A stretch of 64,000 bases of DNA from CAIJNA01 sp964516815 (GTDB lineage Bacteria; Campylobacterota; Campylobacteria; Campylobacterales; Arcobacteraceae): NCBI GenBank assembly GCA_964516815.1, contig CAZEXK010000003.1, forward strand, positions 27,003-91,002, read 5' to 3'. The stretch's first letter is position 1. Every line of letters begins with the position of its first letter. Positions 25,418 to 33,690 of this stretch are shown in pieces. Made by a program: the position numbers and the translations under genes. Below the pieces are notes generated by a model. It was not told the DNA's origin and did no database searches. It saw only the letters and a list, made by a program, of their open reading frames with translations.

Positions 25418-25813
25418 ATGCAATTTACTCAAGTAAAATACAATACAATAACTAAAGAAAATATAAAAGAAATGGTAGTTAAATTTTACACTAAAGTCCT
25501 AAATGAAGATAATGAAGTTACAAAAGTATTTGTAGCAGAGTTAGGAGATAACTTACAAAGTGATACCTGGCAAGAACATATTGATATCTTAACAAATTTT
25601 TGGGCGATGATAGCTTTACAAGATGAAATGTATAATGGAAATCCAATGATGAAACACTTTAACTTACCCCTAAATAAAGATATGTTTGGTTCATGGCTTA
25701 TTATGTTTTTTCAAGTTGTAGATTCATTGTATGAAGAAAAGTTAGGTATGATTTTTAAGCAAAGAGCTCAAAATATTGCTGGAAACTTTATGCGAAATAT
25801 GGGACTTACTTAA
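25418..25813 (+). CDS. Group III truncated haemoglobin (Ctb-like)
   Basis: This is a 131-residue haem protein. The expected group III residues are visible: Tyr24 (B10) in 'KFYTKVL', the proximal His80 in 'MMKHFNLP', and a Trp at about 93 (G8) in 'GSWLIMFF', matching Campylobacter Ctb (Tyr19, His72, Trp88). Such proteins handle O2 or nitric oxide and modulate respiration. The frame is open further upstream inside purH, but the ATG at 25418 has a good AAAGGAAG ribosome site and gives the family length. It converges with and overlaps the DUF423 gene by 4 bases. Confidence 0.92.
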   Translation: MQFTQVKYNTITKENIKEMVVKFYTKVLNEDNEVTKVFVAELGDNLQSDTWQEHIDILTNFWAMIALQDEMYNGNPMMKHFNLPLNKDMFGSWLIMFFQVVDSLYEEKLGMIFKQRAQNIAGNFMRNMGLT

Positions 25814-26208
25814 GTTTTATATTTCATATCAATTAAAATACTATATGCTAGTATTAACCATCCAACTATCATTAATAAACCACCAATTGGAGTAATTGCT
25901 CCTAACCACAATATCTTACTTATTGCTAAAATATACAAAGAAAATGAAAAAATAAGCATTCCTATTAATACAAAATAAAAACTAACTTTTACTTTTTTAC
26001 TCTTTATAAATACATATATAATAGATATTACAAATAATCCTAAAGTATTATAAAATTGATATCCACTAGCTTTTGAATAAATAATAGTACCGTATTCATT
26101 TAATTGATCTTTTAATTCGTGTGCACCAAAAGCACCTATTATTATTGCAATTGCCATCATTATTGAAGACAGAAAAAATAGCCATTTAGCTTCATTTGTG
26201 ATTTCCAT
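25810..26208 (-). CDS. DUF423 small membrane protein (YgdD-like)
   Basis: This is a 132-residue protein with four hydrophobic helices and the family signature near the first helix, 'IAIIIGAFGAHELKDQL'. It continues with 'YQFYNTLGLFVISI' and the C-terminal 'GAITPIGGLLMIVGWLILAY'. Located in the inner membrane; function unknown in this family. ATG start at 26208 follows a TAAGGATTA-type ribosome site. It lies alone between the haemoglobin gene and ung. Confidence 0.9.
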   Translation of the reverse strand: MEITNEAKWLFFLSSIMMAIAIIIGAFGAHELKDQLNEYGTIIYSKASGYQFYNTLGLFVISIIYVFIKSKKVKVSFYFVLIGMLIFSFSLYILAISKILWLGAITPIGGLLMIVGWLILAYSILIDMKYKT

Positions 26209-26295
26209 TTTAATCCTTAGTCTTGAACTTTATTATTGCCATATTATATTCAATTAAAGGCTAAATGTAAATAATATTAGTATTTATTTATATAT

Positions 26296-26940
26296 TCACC
26301 ATATTATTTCTTTTTTATTAATACTTTTTAAAATGCTATTTGTTTTTGAAAATGGTTTAGAACCAAAAAAACCTCTATATGAAGATAAAGGGCTTGGATG
26401 CACTGAACTTATTATATGATGTTTTGATGTATTTATTAACTTGGATTTTTTAATTGCACTTGCTCCCCAAAGTATAAATACAATGTTTGTAAAGTTATTG
26501 TTGATGTGTTCAATTATATTATTACTAAATATTTGCCAGCCAATTTTATCATGTGATTTTGGCTTTGCATTTTCTACACTTAAAACAGTATTTATAAGTA
26601 AAACTCCTTGTTCTGCCCACAAACTCAAATCTCCTTCTTCACAAACACAATGACCAATATCATTTCTAATTTCTTTGATAATATTTTGCATTGACGGTGG
26701 ATTTTTAATATGTTTTGGTGTAGAAAAAGCTAAACCTTGAGCTTGGGATTCTCCATGATAAGGATCTTGTCCTAAGATTACTACTTTTAGTTTATCATAT
26801 TTACATAAACTAAAAGCTTGATACAGATTTTTTTTATTTGGATATATTATTTTATTTTTATATTCTTTTTGCAAAATTTTATTTAGTTTAATAAAATATT
26901 CTTTTTGTTGTTCATTTTTTATTATTTCATTCCAATTCAT
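26296..26940 (-). CDS. ung: Uracil-DNA glycosylase, family 1
   Basis: Ung removes uracil from DNA as the first step of base excision repair. The 214-residue protein has the water-activating motif 'GQDPYHG' with catalytic Asp59 and 'QGLAFS'. It also has the uracil-binding Asn in 'LLINTVLSV' and the DNA-intercalation loop 'HPSPLSSYRGFFGSKPF' with catalytic His181. Length and start (ATG 26940) are normal. It is divergent from the YfiH-like gene, with only 35 bases between starts, so their promoters must overlap. Confidence 0.97.
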   Translation of the reverse strand: MNWNEIIKNEQQKEYFIKLNKILQKEYKNKIIYPNKKNLYQAFSLCKYDKLKVVILGQDPYHGESQAQGLAFSTPKHIKNPPSMQNIIKEIRNDIGHCVCEEGDLSLWAEQGVLLINTVLSVENAKPKSHDKIGWQIFSNNIIEHINNNFTNIVFILWGASAIKKSKLINTSKHHIISSVHPSPLSSYRGFFGSKPFSKTNSILKSINKKEIIW

Positions 26941-26975
26941 TTGGTATTTTATCTATAATATTATAAAATAGATGA

Positions 26976-27650
26976 ATGAAAACAAAAATAATATCAATTT
27001 TTACAAATATTACAGATAAAAATTTAGCATTTCATGTCCCTAGTTTAAAAAATGATGTTTTTAAAAATAGAATAGACATGTGTAAAAAATACAATTTTAA
27101 TTATGAAAATTTAAAATCAATGAATCAAGTGCATGGAAATGTAGTAAAAATTACAACTAACAATACAAATATATATGACTGCGATGCGTTAATTACTAAT
27201 CAAAAAAATACTCCACTTATGGTTATGGTTGCTGATTGTATTCCAATATTATTTTATGATAAAACAAACAATGTAATTGCAGTTGCACATGCTGGCAGGA
27301 ATGGTACGTATTTAAATATCGTATCTTCTGTAATAAATAAAATGATTAATGATTTTTCATGTAACCCAAGTGATATACAAGTAGAACTAGGTGCTTCTAT
27401 TCAATCGTGTTGTTATGAAGTTTCTACGGATTTAGTTAATATTGCTATAAAAAACTTTGGAAATGATATTGCAAACAATAAAAATATTGATTTACAAAAA
27501 ATAAATAAAAATCAATTATTGGATTTGAATATATTAAATAAGAATATTAAAATATCCAAAATTTGCACAAAGTGCAATGGTAATGATTACTTTTCATATA
27601 GAAATGATAAAAGTTGTGGAAGATTTGCTGGTCTTATTTCTTTGCAATAA
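26976..27650 (+). CDS. LACC1/YfiH-family purine nucleoside phosphorylase-like enzyme
   Basis: This is a 224-residue member of the YfiH/DUF152 family (polyphenol oxidase or multicopper name in older annotations; purine nucleoside phosphorylase and adenosine deaminase activities shown for relatives). Family motifs are 'MNQVHGN', 'DCDALIT', 'VMVADCIPILF', 'IAVAHAGRNGT', 'SIQSCCYEV' and 'CTKCNGNDYFSYR' with 'CGRFAG'. These supply the His and Cys zinc ligands. It is cytoplasmic. Many members are slightly larger (about 240 aa), but all motifs are present. It stands upstream of glmS. Confidence 0.9.
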   Translation: MKTKIISIFTNITDKNLAFHVPSLKNDVFKNRIDMCKKYNFNYENLKSMNQVHGNVVKITTNNTNIYDCDALITNQKNTPLMVMVADCIPILFYDKTNNVIAVAHAGRNGTYLNIVSSVINKMINDFSCNPSDIQVELGASIQSCCYEVSTDLVNIAIKNFGNDIANNKNIDLQKINKNQLLDLNILNKNIKISKICTKCNGNDYFSYRNDKSCGRFAGLISLQ

Positions 27651-27697
27651 ATTGTTTTGTAGTATGAAATCGTATATATTTAATAATAAAATTTAGC

Positions 27698-27703
27698 TAT
27701 AAT
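27698..27703 (+). promoter_or_regulatory. -10 box of glmS
   Basis: TAGCTATAATC lies 28 bases before the glmS ATG and ahead of a TAAGG ribosome site. I see no glmS ribozyme-like structure in the 80-base gap. Confidence 0.6.
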
Positions 27704-27730
27704 CAAATAAATTATATTTAAGGTATATAT

Positions 27731-29539
27731 ATGTGTGGAATAGTTGGATACATTGGAAATAAAAATACAAATGAAATTTTAATTTCTGGTCTTAAAGAGT
27801 TAGAATATAGGGGTTATGATAGTGCTGGTATTGCTGTTTTACAAAATGGAAATATAAACATACATAAAGCAATAGGAAAAATCAAAAATTTAGAAGAAAA
27901 ATCCAACTCTTGCACTCTAAGCAGAAATACAAACTTTTCAATAGGAATTGGACATACAAGATGGGCTACACATGGTAAGCCAACAGAGTTGAATGCCCAT
28001 CCTCATATGGGAGAATACTCATATGTTGTTCACAATGGAATAATAGAAAACTATAAAGAATTAAAAGAAGAACTTATTTTTAACGGACATGTATTTAATT
28101 CTCAAACAGATACTGAAGTCATAGTTCATATGTTTGAATATTATTTTAATTTATCTTCTAATGCTCAAGAAGCATTTAATAAAACAATCAATAGACTCGA
28201 GGGTGCTTATTCTATATTACTAATAACAAAAAGTTGTGAAGATAAAATATTTTTTATGAAACACGGTTCTCCTATGGCAATTGCAAAAGGTAATGTACAA
28301 GGTGAGGTGATATTTGCTTCAAGTGATGCACCCTTAATTGGATTGGCTAACGATGTAGTTTATTTAGAAGATGGAGTTAGTGGCGTAGCATCCAAAGATG
28401 AATTGAAATTTTCCAAATCAGTTAAGTGGGATACATTACCTACATCAAAAGAACTAGCAAAAAAAGATGGCTTTAGATTTTACATGGAAAAAGAAATTTA
28501 TGAGCAATCATTAGTAGCAAGTGATTGTATGCTAGGAAGACTAAAAGATACATCAATCACATTTGATGAGTTTAATTCTGACATTTTAAATGGTATTAAT
28601 GAAATAAAATTATGTGCTTGTGGTACATCATATCATGCTGCTTTAACTGCTTCATATTTATTTCAAAGACATTCAAAAATAAGCACAAATGTTGAAATAG
28701 CTAGTGAATTTAGATACAAAGAACCTTTACTTAAAAAAGATACTTTATTTATAGTAATATCGCAAAGCGGAGAAACTGCAGATACATTAGAAGCATTAAA
28801 AATGGCTAAAAATGCAGGACTTAAAACTTTAGTTGTATGTAATGTAAATAATTCATCTATGACAAGAATAGCTGAGTATACAGTATTAAGTCGTGCAGGA
28901 ATAGAAAAAGGAGTTGCAAGCACAAAAGCATTTTCAACACAAACTATAGTTTTATGGATGATGTCATTATATTTTGCACAAATAAATAAAAGCATGCATA
29001 ATGATGCATTAAAATTAGAAATACAAACTCTAAAATCAATTCCTTCATCATTAAAAGTCAGTGATAATATTCATGAAAAATGTAAGAGATTATCAAAAAG
29101 ATATTTACACGGACATGGGTTTTTCTTTATAGGTAGAGATGTATTTTATCCATTAGCTCTTGAAGGTGCTTTAAAATTAAAAGAAATCACATATTTACAC
29201 GCAGAAGGTTATCCTAGTGGAGAAATGAAACATGGTCCAATTGCTCTTGCTGATCCTGAACTTTTTACAATAGCTTTAATGCCAAAAAATTTATTGTATG
29301 ATAAAATTAAATCTAATGTAGAAGAATTAAGTGCAAGAGACAGTACCATATGTGCTATTTCTCCTTTAGATTTTGATTTAGCTGATGATTTTATTAAAAC
29401 ATCAGATGCATCACATTATATGAATGAATTTTTTGAGATGTTAGTTGTTGTACAGCTCTTAGCACTAGAAATAACTGTTAGACTTGATTTTGACGTTGAT
29501 ATGCCAAGAAACTTAGCAAAAAGTGTAACTGTAGAATAA
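27731..29539 (+). CDS. glmS: Glutamine--fructose-6-phosphate aminotransferase (isomerising)
   Basis: GlmS makes glucosamine-6-phosphate, the entry to UDP-GlcNAc for peptidoglycan, LPS and the pseudaminic acid pathway at the left end of the window. The 602-residue protein begins 'MCGIVGYIG' with the catalytic Cys2 exposed after Met removal, then 'GHTRWATHG' and 'HNGIIENY' of the glutaminase domain. Two SIS sugar-isomerase domains follow ('CGTSYHAALTASYLF', 'SQSGETADTLEA', 'LHAEGYPSGEMKHGPIAL'). It ends in 'PRNLAKSVTVE', the conserved catalytic tail. Start and length are normal. Confidence 0.98.
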   Translation: MCGIVGYIGNKNTNEILISGLKELEYRGYDSAGIAVLQNGNINIHKAIGKIKNLEEKSNSCTLSRNTNFSIGIGHTRWATHGKPTELNAHPHMGEYSYVVHNGIIENYKELKEELIFNGHVFNSQTDTEVIVHMFEYYFNLSSNAQEAFNKTINRLEGAYSILLITKSCEDKIFFMKHGSPMAIAKGNVQGEVIFASSDAPLIGLANDVVYLEDGVSGVASKDELKFSKSVKWDTLPTSKELAKKDGFRFYMEKEIYEQSLVASDCMLGRLKDTSITFDEFNSDILNGINEIKLCACGTSYHAALTASYLFQRHSKISTNVEIASEFRYKEPLLKKDTLFIVISQSGETADTLEALKMAKNAGLKTLVVCNVNNSSMTRIAEYTVLSRAGIEKGVASTKAFSTQTIVLWMMSLYFAQINKSMHNDALKLEIQTLKSIPSSLKVSDNIHEKCKRLSKRYLHGHGFFFIGRDVFYPLALEGALKLKEITYLHAEGYPSGEMKHGPIALADPELFTIALMPKNLLYDKIKSNVEELSARDSTICAISPLDFDLADDFIKTSDASHYMNEFFEMLVVVQLLALEITVRLDFDVDMPRNLAKSVTVE

Positions 29540-29540
29540 T

Positions 29541-29762
29541 ATGATAAAGATAATTTTAATTTTGATTTTTGTTATTAGCTCTTCTTTTTGCTATGAGAAA
29601 GGATATATAGATACACATGGTGGAAAAAATAATCCTTTGACAAACAAAAAAGTTGATTTTACAAAAAATAATAATTTTTTATATAAAAAAATAAAAATAG
29701 ACAATAACTCAAGTAAAATTAAAACAATTGACATTAATAGCATAAAGAATTTAAATTTTTAA
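29541..29762 (+). CDS. Small exported hypothetical protein
   Basis: I do not recognise this 73-residue protein. It has a signal peptide (hydrophobic residues 2-14 ending 'SSSFC', then 'YEKGYIDTHGGKNN'). Cys17 sits near the predicted cleavage site but the preceding 'SSF' is a poor lipobox. The mature part is Lys/Asn-rich with no further Cys. It starts one base after the glmS stop, so it is translationally coupled to glmS. Similar small exported peptides occur next to glmS in other Campylobacterota only as far as I can guess; a search is required. Confidence 0.7.
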   Translation: MIKIILILIFVISSSFCYEKGYIDTHGGKNNPLTNKKVDFTKNNNFLYKKIKIDNNSSKIKTIDINSIKNLNF

Positions 29763-29767
29763 ATAAA

Positions 29768-30853
29768 TTATTGTTTTAATATTTGAATATGCTCTACTGC
29801 TTTACTAAGATAAACATTATTTTTTGTCTTTCTCAATAATGTTTTATACACAAAAGATGGTAAAGTTGCATTTATTGATGCATAAGAATCTTTTGTATTA
29901 AAATATTCGTGAATTAAATGTTCTGCTTCTTTATATGCCATAATAGTAAAATAAATTTTTGAATAGTAATTACTTATACTTTTAAATTCATTATTGTATA
30001 ACATACTTAAATATTTAGCACTTAAATTTAGATTATTATTAATATCAAATAAATATCTAGCTGTTACAAATTCATTTATTCCAAATACACTAAAGTAAGC
30101 TTTTTGTGCCATATTTTTTGGGTTTAATTGTCCAAAACCAAAGGATATTGTTTCATAATCTATAGCCAAAGGATTAAAGTGAGTGTTTGTATAAACTATT
30201 GAAAGCAATAATTCTTTAGGTATTTTATACTTACGTGCAATTGGTGTTATCTTTTTTTCATAAATATTATAAATATTTTTTGAAAAACTTTTATTTAATT
30301 TATAAAAAGCAGTAAAGATTTTTTTTTCTTTATATGATTTTTGCATAAATTTTTGTGATGATAATTCTTTTATTATTTTTGATTGTTCTTTTTTATCAAT
30401 TTGATCGTATAAGATATTTAAATTACGAATTTGAATTTCATCTATTATTTGTAATTTTGAATATATGTTTTTATTTATATTATCATTTCTAAGAGCATCT
30501 CTTATATTAAAGACAAATATTTCTTTTGCCAATAGTTTTATATCTTGAAAAGCTGATTTACTATTATTGGATATAGTAGAAACCATTATAATACTTTTTT
30601 TATAATCTATAACTTTTTTGTATTTATAATTATTAGAATACTGTACCCACTTAGTTTTTGAACTTATTTCAAGACTTGGCCACTTTTGAAGTATTTTTTC
30701 TTTATGAGTTTTAACTGATTTTTTAAAAAGTACTTCAAACTCTTGATGTTTTTTAGTAATATTAACATCATTTTGTCTAGCATTATCCAACAAGTAATCT
30801 TTAGAAAATAAACTTGTAAAAAGTACAAATCCTAAAATAAAATACTTAAACAT
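29768..30853 (-). CDS. MltC-like (DUF3393 + SLT) lytic transglycosylase homologue lacking the expected catalytic Glu
   Basis: The 361-residue exported protein has a signal peptide at 1-18, a DUF3393-like N-terminal half and an SLT domain from about residue 200. In MltC the catalytic segment reads TESSFNP followed by YGLMQL. Here it is 'YTNTHFNP' with Asn223 in the place of the Glu, and 'FGFGQLNP'. The codon is a clean AAC. The rest of the domain ('KYKIPKELLLSIV', 'NNNLNLSAKYLSMLYN') is well kept and the frame is intact, so the gene is probably expressed. It could bind peptidoglycan without cleaving it. It is preceded by a small lipoprotein gene three bases upstream. Confidence 0.85.
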   Translation of the reverse strand: MFKYFILGFVLFTSLFSKDYLLDNARQNDVNITKKHQEFEVLFKKSVKTHKEKILQKWPSLEISSKTKWVQYSNNYKYKKVIDYKKSIIMVSTISNNSKSAFQDIKLLAKEIFVFNIRDALRNDNINKNIYSKLQIIDEIQIRNLNILYDQIDKKEQSKIIKELSSQKFMQKSYKEKKIFTAFYKLNKSFSKNIYNIYEKKITPIARKYKIPKELLLSIVYTNTHFNPLAIDYETISFGFGQLNPKNMAQKAYFSVFGINEFVTARYLFDINNNLNLSAKYLSMLYNNEFKSISNYYSKIYFTIMAYKEAEHLIHEYFNTKDSYASINATLPSFVYKTLLRKTKNNVYLSKAVEHIQILKQ

Positions 30854-30856
30854 ACA

Positions 30857-31024
30857 CTATTTTAAATTCTTTAATTCTTGATCCAAGATTTTAAATTCTC
30901 TTTTCTCTTTATCTTTTTGCTCCATGCTTCTTGCTTCTTTAACATAAACATCAGTTTTTTTTGAAGAACAAGAAACAAATAAAACACTTATAATAAATAT
31001 TAATATAGGTATAGAATATTTCAT
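30857..31024 (-). CDS. Small lipoprotein upstream of the MltC-like gene
   Basis: This is a 55-residue ORF starting at ATG 31024 with an AAAAAGGAAA ribosome site seven bases before it. It begins MKYSIPILIFIISVLFVSCS; 'LFVSCSSK' is a recognisable lipobox with Cys19 as the lipidated residue. The mature 37 residues are charged and likely helical ('RSMEQKDKEKREFKI', 'DQELKNLK'). Its stop lies 3 bases before the MltC-like ATG, so the two form an operon and may work together at the cell wall. No named family is recognised. Confidence 0.8.
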   Translation of the reverse strand: MKYSIPILIFIISVLFVSCSSKKTDVYVKEARSMEQKDKEKREFKILDQELKNLK

Positions 31025-31116
31025 TTAATTTCCTTTTTGTTTATTCTATCATATTAATATTATAGACATATAATTTTGTAATATTTAACTACACTATATA
31101 TAAAATTTATACAAAT

Positions 31117-31710
31117 TCATATTACTAATTTTTGCTTATGCTTAAATGCTTTATGTAAAAAATATATTGTTACTATTTCAACAAGTAATAATAAAAAATG
31201 CAAGTTATAAACTTGAATTTTTGCATCATTAATATCGAAAAAATAATCCATAAACTGATAAAACAAATATGAAATAAGCATACCTATTAAATATGCTTTT
31301 TGTTTAGCTACATCAACAAAGGTCAATATTTTAGGCTTTTTTAACAATATTGTTTCAGCTCTTAGAAGGTATGAACCAAAAATAAAAGTAACTTGATAAC
31401 CAATATAAACTATAATTGCACTAGCATAAGAATATGAAAATACTAAAAAATACAAAATAAGAAATAATGCCACAATTTCAACTGAAAGTGAAATTTTATA
31501 AAAATAATTATAATTCATAATTTTTGTATAGAGTTTTGCCACAAAAAGCATAAATAAAGCTAAAAAAATACCACCCAAACTATAAATAGATGGTTGTAAA
31601 GGAGAATAAATTGTAAAGATACTTCCAACAGAAATACCTAAAAACAATGAATTAAAAAATTTATAATTTATATAAGCTTTATTTTTTATTTTCATATTAG
31701 AATTTTGCAT
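31117..31710 (-). CDS. Predicted inner-membrane protein downstream of the TonB receptor
   Basis: The 197-residue protein has about six membrane helices (for example 'FLGISVGSIFTIYSPL', 'GGIFLALFMLFVAKL', 'VALFLILYFLVFSY', 'LHFLLLLVEIVTIYFL') and a short basic tail. The pattern and the 'GISVGSIFTIYSPLQPSIYSLGG' start resemble the first half of an MFS-like transporter, but the family is not certain. Its ATG (31710) lies inside the end of the TonB receptor gene with a GGAA ribosome site, so it is coupled to it and may move the receptor's ligand or assist it. Confidence 0.78.
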   Translation of the reverse strand: MQNSNMKIKNKAYINYKFFNSLFLGISVGSIFTIYSPLQPSIYSLGGIFLALFMLFVAKLYTKIMNYNYFYKISLSVEIVALFLILYFLVFSYSYASAIIVYIGYQVTFIFGSYLLRAETILLKKPKILTFVDVAKQKAYLIGMLISYLFYQFMDYFFDINDAKIQVYNLHFLLLLVEIVTIYFLHKAFKHKQKLVI

Positions 31711-33489
31711 TTATTCCAAAATAATACGCTCTAGGGCTAGTAGTATAACCATCTACTGTTTGGTATTTTTTATCATTTAAATTATCAATTTTCAAATATG
31801 TTTTAACATTTTTATTAATATCATAGTTTACTACTGTATTTAAAACTGTATATTTTCCTGTTTGTATCTTTTTTTCTATATCATCAAATCTTGTACCAAT
31901 ATATTCACCATTTAAATTAAAATTAAATTTTTTAATTCCAAAATAATCTACGGAAAATATTGACTTTTCTTTTACTCTTCTTGGTAAATCATTACCATTC
32001 TTATCTTGTGCTTTTTCATTTAGATATTTTAAGGATAATAATATTTTATTTATACTTTTTTTATATGATATTTCATAACCGCTATATTTTGATTGTTTAT
32101 TACTTTGTTCATATTTATAAGTGATATTTGAGTATAAAATTTCATCATCAATAGTAGATTTATAATATTTTATTTTTAAATCTTTATACTGCATTGTTAC
32201 ATCTAAACTTTTGATTGTTTCTGGAATTAAATTTTCATTTCCAATCTTGTAAAGAGCATATAAATTATACAATGATGGTGTTTTGTAAGCTGTACCATAA
32301 TTTAAACTTGTAGTAAATCCTTTAATACTATCGTGAAAATGTTTTAGTCCAATTTTACCAGTAGCTTTGTCTTCAAACTTATCATAATCATCAAAACGAA
32401 TTGATTGTGTTAATATATTTATTCCACCAGTCATCGCATTAAATTTATTACTATTTGTAATAAAAACTCCTTTACTATCATATTTTCCATAAAGTTTTGA
32501 GTATGACTTAGTCATTACTTGCTTTTTTGTATCAAATCCAATTTGAACAAAATCATTTTTATTGTAAGGTATTTTTGATTTAACTGCAATTTCTTTTATA
32601 CTTCCCTCATATTCTCCTTGTGCATATTGCCTATTAAATATTGACTCATTCCAATAGATATCAAAAATATTAAAACTATCAACATGGTTAAATTTTATTG
32701 TTGTTAATTTATTGTTTGTTGAATGAGTTGATGTTCTATCATTTGCTTNNNNNNNNNNNNNNNNNNNNNNNNNNNNNNNNNNNNNNNNNNNNNNNNNNNN
32801 NNNNNNNNNNNNNNNNNNNNNNNNNNNNNNNNNNNNNNNNNNNNNNNNTTTTCATAATCGTGTATGTTTTTACCTTTTAAAGCCATTGCCGTAAAACTAT
32901 CTGAATTAATATTTGAAAGTGACATCTTTATACTTTCCTTATCATCTTTTCCTTGAAGTATTATATTTATTTTTTTACTTTTAAAACTTCCTACTTCTAA
33001 ATTTACCTTAGCATTAATTTTATTACTAGCTTCTTTTGTAATTATATTTATAACTCCAGAGGCTGCATTAGAACCCCAAATACCACTTTGAGCACCATTT
33101 ATAATTTCTATTCTTTTTATATCTGTAATTAGAAGTTGTTCTAAGAGCGCATATCCATTTGTAACAGTTGGATCGTTATACCTAATTCCATCAATCATTA
33201 CTAAAGTATGCTCCGCACTCATTCCATTCATGAAAAAAGAACTTTGTTGCCCTAGACCTCCAGAATTTGTTAAAGATATTCCTGTTAGTTTTAAAGCGTC
33301 ATTTACAGAGGTTATCTGCATGCTTTCAAGTTGTGCTGCTGTTATTACTTCAACATCTGAAGTAATGTCAATAATTGATTGTTCAGATTTAGTAGCACTA
33401 AAAATGCTTATTTGTAATTCATTTGTATTTGCATGAATATACGTAGCTAAAATAGCACTTGCTATTAAAATATTGTTGATTTTTAACAT
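31697..33489 (-). CDS. TonB-dependent outer-membrane receptor (BtuB-like), interrupted by an assembly gap
   Basis: The N-terminal part (33489-32849) has a signal peptide, a possible TonB box region ('ELQISIFSATKS') and a plug domain with 'NDALKLTGISLTNSGG', 'HTLVMIDGIRYND', 'IKRIEIINGAQSGIWGSNAASGVINIIT'. The C-terminal part (32748-31697) is barrel sequence ending 'RAYYFGINAKF' with the terminal Phe typical of outer-membrane proteins. The barrel frame is open from the gap to the stop, and no frameshift is seen inside either piece. The 100 N are a placeholder: the coordinates do not keep frame across it, and the true missing length is unknown. The plug resembles BtuB-type receptors, but the ligand is unproven. 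Confidence 0.88.
32749..32848. other. Assembly gap (100 N)
   Basis: Exactly 100 undetermined bases, the usual arbitrary length for a scaffold join. It lies inside the TonB receptor gene. Both sides belong to the same gene, which supports the join. Confidence 0.99.
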
Positions 33490-33519
33490 TTGTTTTCCTA
33501 TAAATTTATATATTGTTGA

Positions 33520-33684
33520 TTATAAGAATAATATAGGAGGAGCTCTACTTGGTTTTTGATATTCAAATGCTTTTAAATGATACTGAAAGTTAGCATCAAC
33601 TTTTGTGAGTTTAAATATTGTTGAGTACATAGCAATAATTGCTAAAGAAAAATATCTTTTGTTATACCCTTTTAAGTGTTTCAT
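33520..33684 (-). CDS. Small ORF between mqnE and the TonB receptor, ending in a Pro-Pro motif
   Basis: This 54-residue frame starts at ATG 33684, six bases after the mqnE stop, and ends 30 bases before the TonB receptor ATG. It has a basic start and a moderately hydrophobic stretch ('RYFSLAIIAMYSTIF'), then 'NFQYHLKAFEYQ' and the tail 'KPSRAPPILFL'. Short peptides with a C-terminal PP motif are known upstream of TonB receptors in other phyla, which makes this worth noting, but homology is not shown. There is no strong Shine-Dalgarno; coupling to mqnE would be needed. It could also be chance. Confidence 0.45.
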   Translation of the reverse strand: MKHLKGYNKRYFSLAIIAMYSTIFKLTKVDANFQYHLKAFEYQKPSRAPPILFL

Positions 33685-33690
33685 TGTGAA

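Noticed and set aside
27651..27730. glmS ribozyme/riboswitch upstream of glmS
   Set aside because: The gap is only 80 bases, contains a normal -10 box and shows none of the ribozyme core.
33490..33519. Cobalamin riboswitch in front of the BtuB-like receptor
   Set aside because: Only 30 bases separate the tiny ORF from the receptor start, too short for the element, and no B12-box-like sequence was seen nearby.
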